The translations under genes were made by a program, and so were the position numbers. Under the pieces are notes generated by a model. That model made no database searches. It saw only the letters and a list, made by a program, of their open reading frames with translations, and was not told the DNA's origin. A DNA stretch of 40,331 nt from Candidatus Omnitrophota bacterium (GTDB lineage: Bacteria > Hinthialibacterota > Hinthialibacteria > Hinthialibacterales > Hinthialibacteraceae), in assembly GCA_040755155.1 (NCBI GenBank), contig JBFMBP010000011.1, positions 1 to 40,331 on the forward strand, read 5' to 3'. Below are positions 1-7,485 of this stretch, one piece after another. Each line of letters starts with the position of its first letter. Positions within the stretch are counted from its first letter, which is position 1.

Positions 1-168
1 GGCGACGGGGATGTACGGAACTTTTCCGGGTACCCTTTGCGCCATGTCCCCATCCCGATCCGATGGAACGAAAGGGTTAAAAAGAAAAAGATGAACTGGA
101 TTAAAATAGATTCAGGATAAAAAAAAAAGAACCGCCAAGACAAGGTTCTCTTGACAAACCGCTTCATA

Positions 169-246
169 GATGGGTCGCGTTTTTTGACCCATCGTTTTTT
201 TAATGGGATGAATTTATTGATGGGTCAAACGTCGCGACCCATCCTA
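169..246. repeat. Two copies of a GATGGGTC...GACCCATC palindromic repeat
   Basis: Two imperfect palindromes built on GATGGGTC ... GACCCATC lie in inverted orientation (169-193 and 219-246), each with a GTCGCG or GTCAAACG core. A third copy is at 1143-1173. The three copies bracket the alkyltransferase and zinc-ribbon gene pair. They look like a REP-type dispersed element. Bases 1-168 contain no gene that I can support. Confidence 0.7.
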
Positions 247-270
247 CGGTTAACTCAGCTGATGGCGAGA

Positions 271-786
271 TTAGAACTCCGCGCCTTCAAGCCGAAGCAG
301 TTGGCGTTTAACATCTAAGCCGCCGCCGAAGCCGCCCAGGCCGCCGCCAGACGCGATCGCCCGATGGCAGGGGATAAGAATGGGAACGCGGTTTTTTCCG
401 CAGGCGCCGCCCGCCGCTCTCGCCGCTAGGGGGCGTCCGGCGCGATTCGCCAATTCCCCATACGAAACTGTTTCGCCGAAGGGAATCTCCATCAGCGCGC
501 GCCAGATTTTGGTTTGAAAATCCGTTCCGATCAATTCGGGCTTTACCGTGAAGCGGCGGCGTTTTCCGGCGAAATATTCCGCCAATTCGCGTTGCAGTTT
601 CAATGCAACGGCGTTAGGTTCGCCGGATGGAATCCGCCCTATCGATTCGAGCCATACTGTTAAATCGCTTTTGGAATCGTTGCCGAATTGAATGGCTAAA
701 ATGCTCTTGTCGGAACAAGCCGTTAACAATAATCCAATGGGACTTTCGATTTCGATGAAATGAGCTGTCGATTGGGAAGGATTCAT
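271..786 (-). CDS. ogt: Methylated-DNA--protein-cysteine methyltransferase (Ogt/MGMT family)
   Basis: Suicide DNA-repair protein that transfers the alkyl group from O6-alkylguanine (or O4-alkylthymine) to its own cysteine, acting in the cytoplasm. The 171-residue length is normal for the family. The active-site motif IPCHRA is at about residues 138-143 with the acceptor Cys140. Before it are the helix-turn-helix segment FGETVSYGELA (about 103-113) and the arginine-finger region AARAAG (about 121-126). The N-terminal RNase H-like domain is present but weakly conserved, as usual. There is no Ada-type zinc domain, so it is an Ogt-type enzyme and not a sensor-regulator. It is divergent from the zinc-ribbon gene that starts 39 bases away. 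The start at 786 gives the standard N-terminus. Confidence 0.93.
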   Translation of the reverse strand: MNPSQSTAHFIEIESPIGLLLTACSDKSILAIQFGNDSKSDLTVWLESIGRIPSGEPNAVALKLQRELAEYFAGKRRRFTVKPELIGTDFQTKIWRALMEIPFGETVSYGELANRAGRPLAARAAGGACGKNRVPILIPCHRAIASGGGLGGFGGGLDVKRQLLRLEGAEF

Positions 787-824
787 AACGGCTCCTTGCG
801 GGACAAAGAATAGGAATCTATATA

Positions 825-1127
825 ATGAGCAATCCTAACGGTATAAAATACGTCTGCGATTTTTGCGGCCAGCTTATCGAGATCGGCCGCCCGCGCTTCA
901 TTCTCAAGGGCGAACTATTCGGGGCCTACGATGGCGCCGAATTCGACGAAACTCTGTTGCCGCCCTCCGCAAATATCCAAGAGGAAATGAAGCGTCTCAT
1001 TGCGGAAGCGGAAAAGAAGAGCGAAAAAGAACTGACCGACGAAGTCCATTACGCATTCAAGGCGGATTTATGCCGCGCCTGCCGCGATAAATTTTATCGC
1101 ATTCTCGACGAAGGCCGTTTCGGATAA
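825..1127 (+). CDS. Small zinc-ribbon-like protein, function unknown
   Basis: A 100-residue acidic protein with two knuckles, CDFC near residue 11 and CRAC near residue 83, which together could coordinate one metal ion (probably zinc). The middle is a charged helix rich in Glu and Lys. There is no signal peptide or membrane segment, so it should be cytoplasmic. An AGGA Shine-Dalgarno-like sequence lies about ten bases before the ATG. It is divergently arranged with the alkyltransferase gene. I do not recognise a named family. The paired CxxC motifs make a real gene more likely than a chance frame, and the overlapping ORF in another frame lacks any such pattern. Confidence 0.65.
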   Translation: MSNPNGIKYVCDFCGQLIEIGRPRFILKGELFGAYDGAEFDETLLPPSANIQEEMKRLIAEAEKKSEKELTDEVHYAFKADLCRACRDKFYRILDEGRFG

Positions 1128-1142
1128 TCCCATTATGTTACC

Positions 1143-1238
1143 GTAGGATGGGGCGCGTTGTTTGACCCATCAATGATTCTATTTCTTTAATATATTCTGC
1201 ATTATTCAAAGGCAAAAACAACCTTGCCTTTGCCACCC
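1143..1238. repeat. Two dispersed repeats in tandem (GATGGG family, then GCAAAAACAACC family)
   Basis: 1143-1173 is a third copy of the GATGGGTC/GACCCATC palindrome found at 169-246. 1207-1238 carries a second family, with core GGCAAAAACAACCTTGCC followed by TTTGCCACCC. That family recurs at 6658-6690 and 18783-18814 with small changes. The spacer contains nothing else that I can support. Confidence 0.6.
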
Positions 1239-1245
1239 CGTCGTT

Positions 1246-1962
1246 CTACTCGTCCAACCGTTTTCTTTCCTTCTCGGCGTTGGGAGCGGAGAAGCGTTTC
1301 TCCAGTTCGTTCGCGCCTGTCAATTCCGCCGTCGCCATGCCTTTTTTTTCGCTTTTCAGTTCGACTTTGGACGTATCGATATTATCGTAAAGCATGGATT
1401 CGCCTAAGTTGAGTTCCGTCTTTTCGATAGGCATTTTATCGGCGGGCACGGGTTCCAAATCGCCGAGAAGCGCTTCCAAGGCGCCCTTCAATACGTCCAA
1501 CGCCATTTGCAGCGATTGCGGGTCGTCCAGACGGATGGATTCGAATAAATTCTTGCAAGAATCGTCCACAGGCGGGGGGATGCTGATGCGTTTAAGATTG
1601 TCAACGCTCAAATAACCTCTGGCCAGGCACCAGGTAACCATCTCCTTTTTCATAACCATCAAATCGAGCCAGTCGAAATGAATAATGAGCTCGTTGATGC
1701 TTATGGTGTTGCTCTGTTTGTGGAGATAGACGTAGATGCGCAGCAACGCTTCGAAGAAACGGTCTTCGCAGCCCGGTTTTTTGGGATTGTTTTCGTCTTT
1801 GAGATGATAGATGGGAAACGCTCTCAATGTTTCGTCGTACAAAGAACAGACGTTCTTTCCGCATACGACGCAACGCAAATGCTGGCGGTCTTTCTTTTTA
1901 ATATCCGGATGATTCATGATCGACGGCAACCGTCCAATAATGGTACTACTGGTTCGTTTCAT
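1246..1962 (-). CDS. Hypothetical protein with an N-terminal Cys cluster
   Basis: A 238-residue soluble protein that I do not recognise. Near residue 31 it has CVVCGKNVC, and further Cys residues occur near position 65 and in the middle, suggesting a small metal-binding fold at the N-terminus. The central part is predicted helical; the C-terminal 40 residues are charged and probably disordered. Start choice: the ATG at 1962 has GAGGGA about nine bases upstream, whereas the internal ATG at 1917 has no such site. That GAGGGA belongs to the edge of the dispersed repeat at 1974-2008, so the repeat supplies the ribosome binding site. Confidence 0.6.
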   Translation of the reverse strand: MKRTSSTIIGRLPSIMNHPDIKKKDRQHLRCVVCGKNVCSLYDETLRAFPIYHLKDENNPKKPGCEDRFFEALLRIYVYLHKQSNTISINELIIHFDWLDLMVMKKEMVTWCLARGYLSVDNLKRISIPPPVDDSCKNLFESIRLDDPQSLQMALDVLKGALEALLGDLEPVPADKMPIEKTELNLGESMLYDNIDTSKVELKSEKKGMATAELTGANELEKRFSAPNAEKERKRLDE

Positions 1963-1973
1963 TTGAAATTGTT

Positions 1974-2008
1974 CCCTCGCCCTTTGGGAGAGGGTTTGGG
2001 TGAGGGGG
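1974..2008. repeat. CCCTCGCCC/GGGAGAGGG dispersed repeat
   Basis: A short palindrome-like unit, CCCTCGCCC TTT GGGAGAGGG, followed by TTTGGGTGAGGGGG. Related copies are at 30591-30624, 30645-30678 (inverted), 36424-36458 and 38144-38175. It lies just upstream of the 1962-1246 gene and contributes its Shine-Dalgarno sequence. Confidence 0.75.
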
Positions 2009-2116
2009 CTTTTTCAACGGCGTAACTACTAAATCAATTGAAATGAACCACTACGTTATTTCCATTATTTTAACCAACGATTTCCAAAATAGAATGTTGC
2101 CTTTCGAACATAATTT

Positions 2117-3106
2117 TTACGCAACCGGTTCGCCCCAAGCCGCGCCCCAAGCTGGGGCTAGCCGCTTTCCCAATTCCTCGATGGCGACGATTTCCTTGGC
2201 TTTTAACGGCTTGGCGTTCACAATCGTTTTTACCGCCTGTTCCAGCTCCTCCACTTTGCGGAAGCCGATGTTGAGCGATGCAACGCCGGGGATATTCAGC
2301 GCATAGCGAATGGCCGCCTGGTAATGCTCTTGGGGAATGCGGGCCGCTCCCTGGGACCAATCGGCGGCGCCTCCCAGCACTTTCATGGCGATAATGCCGA
2401 CATCTTTCAGACGAGCGTATTCGAATACCTTCTCTTCGAAATTGTAAATATGTTTGGCGACGAAATTGGCCAGGCACATTACGACGTCAATCTCTTCCTT
2501 GTCCAAGACGGCCATAAAGCGGGAAGGGTAAAGATGCCCGGATGCGCCGATGAAGCGCACCACGCCCAACCGCTGCGCTTCGCGCAGCGCTCCCAACGCC
2601 CCTTGTTTGCCCAACGCTGACTTAACGTCGGGAAAGCGATCCTTTTCGCCCCAATTATGCAAGTAGACGAGATCGAGGCGATCGGTTTTCATGCGCTTCA
2701 GGCACGTTCGCAGTTGTTCCCAGCAGCCGTCGTAGGTAGCCGCTTCGGTTTTGGTAGCGAGAAAAATTTTGTCCCGATGCGGCGGCAGGACTTCGCCGAG
2801 AAAATCTTCCGCTTCGGAGTAGTTAGGCGCCGTATCGATCGACGTAACGCCGAGTTCGATGGCGCGTTCGACGATCGCGCCCGCCTTCTTGGCGTCCAAT
2901 CCCAACGAGGCGCGGAAATGTCCCGTACCCAAGGTGAGGATGGATATCCTCTCCGCCGTCTTACCCAGCATTTTCGTAGGCATCGCCTTGCTTTTCGCGG
3001 AGGCGTTTGAAGCGAATAAGCCGGGCGCCGCGAGTCCCGCCGATAGCAAAGCGCCAGCCTGCAGTGCCTCGCGCCGGGTCAGTTTTTCCTCGATTCGTTG
3101 GCTCAT
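2117..3106 (-). CDS. Tat-exported aldo/keto reductase
   Basis: NAD(P)H-dependent oxidoreductase of the aldo/keto reductase TIM-barrel family; the physiological substrate cannot be told from sequence. The catalytic tetrad is visible: Asp91 and Tyr96 in DTAPNYSE, Lys119 in LATKTE and His150 in VYLHNW. The N-terminus (LTRREALQAGALLSAGLA) is a twin-arginine-type signal followed by a hydrophobic stretch and an Ala-rich cleavage region, so the folded, cofactor-loaded enzyme is probably exported. I chose the ATG at 3106 because AAGGAG precedes it at good spacing; a longer frame begins at 3172 but would bury the Tat motif. The length of 329 residues fits family members with a signal peptide. It is not in an obvious operon. 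Confidence 0.88.
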   Translation of the reverse strand: MSQRIEEKLTRREALQAGALLSAGLAAPGLFASNASAKSKAMPTKMLGKTAERISILTLGTGHFRASLGLDAKKAGAIVERAIELGVTSIDTAPNYSEAEDFLGEVLPPHRDKIFLATKTEAATYDGCWEQLRTCLKRMKTDRLDLVYLHNWGEKDRFPDVKSALGKQGALGALREAQRLGVVRFIGASGHLYPSRFMAVLDKEEIDVVMCLANFVAKHIYNFEEKVFEYARLKDVGIIAMKVLGGAADWSQGAARIPQEHYQAAIRYALNIPGVASLNIGFRKVEELEQAVKTIVNAKPLKAKEIVAIEELGKRLAPAWGAAWGEPVA

Positions 3107-3518
3107 GGCTTTCTCCTTGCTTATAATCTTTGTTATCTCGAACGGCGCAAACCGTGAAGAATAAAATATCATAATTCAATGGGGAATAGGAGGTTTTTAT
3201 TACTCTTAACGATTTCCTTTTTTCTTCTCATAACTAAAAAAGAAAGGCGATCCGTCTCCGAATCGCTTTTCATGTATTCCGCAATTTTCTATCCGCCTAT
3301 CCCCTGATCAAATTAAATAAAAAGGGAAAAATTCTCGGTTCAAATGGAAAATCCCGTTATTTCCAGTATTTCTTTATGCGCTCAGCGTATGAGTGAAATA
3401 TCTCAAAAATCGCTTGACGAGAAGCCTTTCGTTATGAGAATATTAATAAACCATTGCGCCTCTATATTTGATGGAGTTTCCAATTGTCAAAAAAGTACTG
3501 AAGGCCTCGAGGAAAATC
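3107..3518. other. AT-rich intergenic region, divergent promoters expected
   Basis: About 410 bases between the divergent reductase and CBM9-like genes. A weak hairpin, GAAAGGCGAT with ATCGCTTTTC, is at about 3242-3271. I see no gene here: the frames beginning at 3344 and 3468 either lack a ribosome binding site or only extend the secreted protein's frame upstream of its true start. Confidence 0.4.
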
Positions 3519-4271
3519 ATGATGCGTAAAACAATTCTATTATTTGCTCTATCGATCGTGTCCATTCTCATCGTTCAAGCCCAGGAAAGCGTAGGGTATC
3601 TGGAAGCGCAATCGGTATACCGCGCCATTACCGTCGATGGCAAAGTCGCCGATTGGGATGGGATTCAACCAGCCTGCACGGATGCCGTTGGCGATGGAGG
3701 ATTGTATTACGATTTCCAGGCCGCCTATCTGGCCAACGACAACGAAAATTTCTATATTCGATTGACGTTCGCCGAACCGGAGCCTTACGGCAGTTTCTTT
3801 TGGTATATGAATATCGGCTTCGACAACGATTTGGATCCAACCACGGGTCATCGCTGGCTGAGCAATTTCGGTTCGGAATTTAATATTCAGGGACGGCAGG
3901 TTTTCGATCAACGCTGCGGAGATTGGGTCTGCACCATCAATCCAGCGAGTGAAGACAATCTCTGGGGAACTTTTGCATACGCCAACGTTGAGCCTATGAA
4001 TGATGCGAACGTCAAGGAAATTGAGATTTCCATTCGTCGCAATCTTGTATACAAAGACATGGAAGACGGACAACCCGGTCTATCCAATCCCGACGAATCC
4101 CCCCTGTTCGATCCGAAATGGAATAATTTCGTCCTCATGTTCGAAACCGAAGATGAAAACTATCAATCGGTGGAATGGATGCCCGATCCCGATCCGAATA
4201 CCAACGATATTGGAGTGTTCTATACTTTCGCCCTCCCTCCAGCCAGCGTACACTCCTGGGAATTACATTGA
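3519..4271 (+). CDS. Secreted CBM9/DOMON-like protein
   Basis: The product begins MMRKTILLFALSIVSILI and ends its signal peptide near VQAQ, so it should be exported by Sec. The mature part starts with VDGKVADWDGIQPA and continues with a beta-rich stretch in which ND..NFYIRLTF and FDNDLDP are prominent. This pattern is typical of carbohydrate-binding module family 9-like domains, which bind sugars or sit in sugar-processing surface proteins. No catalytic domain is attached; the whole 250-residue protein is one such domain. The ATG pair at 3519/3522 follows GAGGA at five to eight bases. The upstream in-frame ATG at 3468 lacks a site. A clear intrinsic terminator follows the stop codon, so the gene is monocistronic. 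Confidence 0.72.
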   Translation: MMRKTILLFALSIVSILIVQAQESVGYLEAQSVYRAITVDGKVADWDGIQPACTDAVGDGGLYYDFQAAYLANDNENFYIRLTFAEPEPYGSFFWYMNIGFDNDLDPTTGHRWLSNFGSEFNIQGRQVFDQRCGDWVCTINPASEDNLWGTFAYANVEPMNDANVKEIEISIRRNLVYKDMEDGQPGLSNPDESPLFDPKWNNFVLMFETEDENYQSVEWMPDPDPNTNDIGVFYTFALPPASVHSWELH

Positions 4272-4308
4272 TCGAATCGTTTCATTCTTAAACCAAGTTA
4301 AGATCAAA

Positions 4309-4342
4309 AGAGGCGGCCCAATCGAGCCGCCTCTCATTTTTT
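4309..4342 (+). terminator. Intrinsic terminator of the CBM9-like gene
   Basis: A nine-base perfect stem, AGAGGCGGC with GCCGCCTCT, an eight-base loop, then CATTTTTT. It lies 38 bases after the stop codon of the secreted protein. Confidence 0.88.
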
Positions 4343-4429
4343 CATCGGTAAGGTTTTAACTTATAAAATACGTTAGACTAATTTAAATAAAAGGGAAATA
4401 GGACGCCCCAGGAAAAACAACGTAACCAT

Positions 4430-4698
4430 CTATCCATTCTTCAATCCGATACGTTTTTTCCCTTCTTCGATCATCGTTTTCAACGTTTTGGAAATCGTAT
4501 GCGGGACAGGACCGAACTGTCCTTTATAATATCCGCTGCCGGATATCGGTTTTCCAATTCTCGATACGCGATGAAATCGCAATAGAATAAAATCTTATTC
4601 AATTACGTCGCACCAAAATACTTGTCTTCCAACGACTTCATGGAAATATACTTAATCATTTCCCGAAACTTGCGTTCGTACATCTCTATCGCGCCCAT
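4430..4698 (-). pseudogene. Decayed Panacea/SocA-like (DUF4065) antitoxin-type gene
   Basis: Read on the minus strand from an ATG at 4698 (GAGGGGA upstream), the frame gives MGAIEMYERKFREMIKYIS, continues to FGAT, and then meets TAA at the place where a Lys codon is expected. It resumes in frame with LNKILFYCDFIAYRE. Within a GAATTGGAAAA run the frame must shift, after which IGKPISGSGYYKGQFGPVPH and a C-terminal helix follow, ending with TAG at 4430-4432. The order FGATKLNKILFY-DF-AYR, then GKPISG-YY, then GPVP is the signature of the Panacea/SocA-like domain, found in antitoxins and proteolytic adaptors. One nonsense codon plus one frameshift argue for a pseudogene; the GPVP half is intact. 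No partner toxin is visible next to it. Confidence 0.8.
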
Positions 4699-4755
4699 GA
4701 TCTCCCCTCGACCTTTCCCTCGTTTCATAAAATTATACCAAAACTTCTTCCTAAT

Positions 4756-4868
4756 AAATATGGGAATTACGGCATATTTTTCTTCTGAAACACCTTTAGA
4801 AGAAGCTGGTGGGCTACGCTTTGAGCCCACCCTACAATTCTAAAAAATATAGGAATTTCGGCATATTT
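4756..4868. repeat. GTGGGCTACGC repeat flanked by 24-bp direct repeats
   Basis: A copy of the family whose stem is GGTGGGCT...AGCCCACC lies at 4808-4835. It is bracketed by two 24-base near-identical direct repeats (4756-4779 and 4845-4868, two mismatches), each containing GGAATT and CGGCATATTT. The arrangement resembles an inserted unit with a duplicated target. The rest of 4869-5075 holds no gene that I can see. Confidence 0.65.
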
Positions 4869-5075
4869 CGCCTGATCTATCTCCGCCTCCCGTCTCATTA
4901 CCGTCAATTCGGGAATTAAATGCGGCTACGTCGAGAGTTAAAAAAAAGAGATGCGGACGCCCGTTTTAGGATTTATTGATTTATAAATTACGGTTATATT
5001 TCTTTCAAACCAAATGAGCCAAACGAATCGTCCGGTAAAACGCAAGGAACCGATACTCTTATCGCGAAGCAGATT

Positions 5076-5315
5076 ATGACTCCATTGGTGGAAGGCGTAC
5101 AACAATTTTTAATTCCTTTCCTCGGCGAAGCCGGTGCGAAAAAACTTATTTTAACCTATTGCTCGAAACACAATAAACAAATAACGGAATTGACGCCGCA
5201 GGATTTAAACGATCTGGGAAAACATCTCTTTTCGAATCTAACTCTTATTGTCGGCAGAGAAAAATCCGAAGCCGTTATCAAGAAACTGATGGATAAATCC
5301 AAGATCGCGAAATAA
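5076..5315 (+). CDS. Small hypothetical protein
   Basis: A 79-residue protein, helical throughout by composition, with no signal peptide and a basic C-terminus (MDKSKIAK). It contains one Cys and no metal-binding pattern. I do not recognise the family. The ribosome binding site is weak. It lies 47 bases upstream of the membrane protein gene on the same strand and may be co-transcribed with it. The even codon use and the closeness of the two genes are the only support that it is real. Confidence 0.45.
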   Translation: MTPLVEGVQQFLIPFLGEAGAKKLILTYCSKHNKQITELTPQDLNDLGKHLFSNLTLIVGREKSEAVIKKLMDKSKIAK

Positions 5316-5362
5316 TCGCAACGAAAATACCTACACTCATGGAAATAGATTAAGGATCGTTT

Positions 5363-6142
5363 ATGCCTCTCGCTGGAATTGTTCTCTACATTGTTTATGC
5401 GGCCATCGTGTTTCCATTCCGCCTCCTGCCGGAGGATGCCGTCGAACCGGTCAACGACGCCATCGTCGCCGTCGTTTGCTCGCTAGGCTCCTATTGCTTT
5501 TATCGCGTTTCCCGGCTATTCGATAGAGAAGATAAAGCGCGAATGACTTGGTTCTTGTTCGCCATTGGCGTGGGATTGGACGGCTTAGGCCACGTTGTCT
5601 ATTCTGCGGGCGAGTTTCTCATTCATGGCTATGCGCCCTATCCCCATCCCGGCGACATTTTCATCATAATCGGAGAAGGATTCAACATTTCGGCGTTAGG
5701 ATATTTCTATTCCCACTTTAAAACCAGCGATCTCATTCTCACCGGTGGACACAAGCGCGCCGCCCAGGCGATTTTCTTTCTCTATCTACTGGTTGTGGGA
5801 ATATGGATAATTTACCCGATCGTCATCGATCCCGAAGAATCGATAGCCATGCGAATCTCTTATCTGATCTATCCTTGCATCGATATCACATTCGCTTATT
5901 TCGGCTTATTTTTGTCGCTATCGTTCATTGCGATGGGAGCGGGGCCGATCGTGCGCCCGTGGCTGCTGTTGACGGCGGCGTATATTCTTTTCGTGTTTGT
6001 GGACAGCCTCTATGCCTATCTCGAATCCATCGAAGCCTATCATCCATACCTATTCATCAATCCCGGCTGGGCTTTAGCCTATTGCCTCATCGCCCACGCC
6101 GCTTATCGCCAAAAACGCTTAATGTCCGCCCTACAATTTTGA
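5363..6142 (+). CDS. Stand-alone multi-pass membrane sensor-like protein
   Basis: A 259-residue integral membrane protein with about seven or eight hydrophobic helices. Two stretches, YAPYPHPGDIFIIIGEGFN (about 91-109) and VDSLYAYLESIEAYHP (about 213-228), resemble conserved segments of the seven-helix N-terminal sensor regions found on some GGDEF/EAL and histidine kinase proteins, where the usual form is PYPSxADxxYL and aDxlYay. Here no output domain follows: the protein stops after the last helix with the tail RQKRLMSALQF. It may therefore work with a separate partner or sense a ligand on its own. ATG 5363 is preceded by a modest AAGGAT site. The function is inferred and not secure. Confidence 0.6.
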   Translation: MPLAGIVLYIVYAAIVFPFRLLPEDAVEPVNDAIVAVVCSLGSYCFYRVSRLFDREDKARMTWFLFAIGVGLDGLGHVVYSAGEFLIHGYAPYPHPGDIFIIIGEGFNISALGYFYSHFKTSDLILTGGHKRAAQAIFFLYLLVVGIWIIYPIVIDPEESIAMRISYLIYPCIDITFAYFGLFLSLSFIAMGAGPIVRPWLLLTAAYILFVFVDSLYAYLESIEAYHPYLFINPGWALAYCLIAHAAYRQKRLMSALQF

Positions 6143-6310
6143 GACTTTGAGACTTGGGGACTTGTCCTCTTATCACTGCGTTGCTTCTTGCCGCTGCGCT
6201 TCGTTTTGATCTCATCCCGCGATTCTAATACCAACTTCCATCACTCTAGCCCTCCCCAAAGGGCATAAGAACGATGCGTTACTTCAATTAATAATTCATG
6301 TTACGCATCC

Positions 6311-6334
6311 TGGGAGCGCGGGCGTCTCGCCCGC
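6311..6334. repeat. GGGAGCGCGG dispersed repeat
   Basis: TGGGAGCGCGGGCGTCTCGC followed by CCGC; the second copy at 38920-38943 has GACGTCCCGTCCGC in place of GGCGTCTCGCCCGC. The paired changes keep the inner palindrome (GCGGGC/GCCCGC versus GCGGAC/GTCCGC), suggesting that the folded form matters. Confidence 0.6.
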
Positions 6335-6657
6335 AGGTTGGAGCCGCCGTTCCAACGCAGCGCAGGGATATTATTTTTCGTTACGTTTTCGAATCACGAA
6401 ATCGCTAAAAGGCTCGAATTCCACGAAATTTTTTGAATCACGGATATCGCGGATTCTTTGGGATTTCACGGATAAATCTTTCTCGCAACGCGATTCCTTA
6501 CGTCGAATGTGGTTCTTTTCTTTTTTTCGCGTCTTTCTTTTTTCTTTCGTGGTTTCGTGATTCAAACGATGAGGAAAAGAGATTTCTTTAATTTTCCCTA
6601 GCGTGTAACGTGAGTTAATAATATCAAGTACCCACTTTTCGGATGAACCGTTTTAAT

Positions 6658-6690
6658 CAAGGGCAAAAACAACTTTTACCCTTGCCACCC
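6658..6690. repeat. GGGCAAAAACAAC dispersed repeat
   Basis: Second copy of the family seen at 1207-1238 and 18783-18814: AAGGGCAAAAACAAC, a short variable part, then CCCTTGCCACCC. The two ends can pair (AAGGGCAA with TTGCCCTT-like sequence), so the RNA or single strand may fold. Confidence 0.55.
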
Positions 6691-6728
6691 AACTAAAGTC
6701 CCGCAGTCTCAGAATCTCCCACAACGAG

Positions 6729-6765
6729 AAACCCGGCCGAGAGGTTGCGCCTCCCGGCCGGGTTT
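6729..6765 (-). terminator. Terminator hairpin after the dockerin-like gene
   Basis: AAACCCGGCC pairs with GGCCGGGTTT, with an inner GAGG/CCTC stem. It sits about 30 bases after the stop codon of the minus-strand gene ending at 6794. The T-tract on the minus strand is short (TTT). Confidence 0.65.
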
Positions 6766-6793
6766 GATTTCATTTTATTTCGACGTTGAGTCT

Positions 6794-7300
6794 CTATGGA
6801 TGCAGTTTCTTGTATAGATCCTGCGCGTCTTGCGGCGTGATCTTGCCGTCTTTGTTCATATCCAAGATCGCCAGTTGTTCCGCCGTCGGCGCATCGACCG
6901 TCAAGAAGACTTGGAGCAAGCTAGTGATATCCTCATCCGTTACGATGCCGTCGCCATCGGCGTCTCCAGGAACCGCTTGAGGCTTAGGAGTTTGAGTCGG
7001 CGTAGGAGTCGGTTGTTCCACCGGCGTCTCCGTAGGCGTCTCTACTGGAGTCTCTGTAGGCGTTTCCGTAGGAACGACCGGGACGGGAGTGAACGTCGCA
7101 GTGGGAACCGGCGTGAAAGTCGCCGTGGGAACCGGGGTTGGCGTCGGCGTTTCGACGGGCGTCTCCGTTGGAGTCTCCACGGGCGTTTCGGTGGGAGTCT
7201 CCGTGGGACTTTCAGCGGCGTTAATCGCTGGAGTTAACCATAATCCAAGAACGAAGAGAGTACCTAAGCAAAGCAGAAGAAATGGCGTTCGTTTCGACAT
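6794..7300 (-). CDS. Secreted dockerin-like EF-hand protein with Thr/Pro linker
   Basis: 168 residues in three parts: a Sec signal peptide ending near AINA, a long ETPTETPVETP-type linker (about residues 30-107), and a C-terminal pair of calcium-binding loops, DADGDGIVTDED (about 113-124) and DMNKDGKITPQD (about 147-158). The loop pair resembles a type I dockerin. In true cellulosomes dockerins bind cohesins; no cohesin or enzyme domain is present in the window, so here it may only be a calcium-stabilised adhesion or anchoring module. Apart from the linker there is no other domain, which is unusual. The gene is monocistronic with its own terminator. Confidence 0.75.
   Translation of the reverse strand: MSKRTPFLLLCLGTLFVLGLWLTPAINAAESPTETPTETPVETPTETPVETPTPTPVPTATFTPVPTATFTPVPVVPTETPTETPVETPTETPVEQPTPTPTQTPKPQAVPGDADGDGIVTDEDITSLLQVFLTVDAPTAEQLAILDMNKDGKITPQDAQDLYKKLHP
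6988..7207. repeat. Minisatellite coding the Thr/Pro linker
   Basis: Tandem short units of the GGCGTCTCCGTAGG type (coding ETPTETPV on the minus strand) fill this segment. The same kind of unit fills 21056-21424. Such arrays expand and contract easily and may vary in length between strains. Confidence 0.75.
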
Positions 7301-7438
7301 CAGAAAGCTCCTTTCAAGACCTCTATATCGCCAATATCGGTATTATCGAAAAAATACATGACTAGGGGAATGATAAGGAGTTATTGCACTGGTTGTCAAG
7401 AGATTTCCGCTTCTTTTCGAAAGTTTTTTTGTTCTTCT

Positions 7439-7460
7439 TTTGGCGTACGCAAACGCCAAA
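7439..7460 (-). terminator. Possible hairpin after the MFS gene
   Basis: TTTGGCGT and ACGCCAAA form an eight-base perfect stem with a six-base loop, 26 bases past the MFS stop codon on the minus strand. There is no U-tract directly after the stem, so it may only stabilise the transcript end. Confidence 0.35.
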
Positions 7461-7485
7461 TTCCGGCGATTCGAGGCGCAGCCCG

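Larger units (their letters stand above)
6143..6793. other. Repeat-filled intergenic region
   Basis: About 650 bases with no supported gene. It holds a near-palindrome around 6274-6309 (GATGCGTTAC ... GTTACGCATC), a GGGAGCGCGG repeat at 6311-6334, a stretch at 6380-6570 rich in TTTCGTGGTTTCGTGATTC-type sequence, a GTAACGTGAGTTA end at 6605-6617, a GGGCAAAAACAAC repeat at 6658-6690, and a terminator at 6729-6765. Confidence 0.55.

Noticed and set aside
4622-4843. A 73-codon plus-strand frame across the pseudogene region
   Set aside because: It is antisense to the Panacea-like pseudogene and runs into the palindromic repeat; no motif.
6371-6565. A 64-codon minus-strand frame beginning MNHETTKEKRKTRKKEK
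   Set aside because: This lysine-rich translation comes from the TTTCGTGGTTTCGTG-type repeat that occurs in many genomes; no ribosome binding site.
6988-7207. Regular repeat considered as a CRISPR array
   Set aside because: Units are contiguous, without spacers, and code for Thr/Pro linker in frame. The same holds for 21056-21424. No cas gene is in the window.
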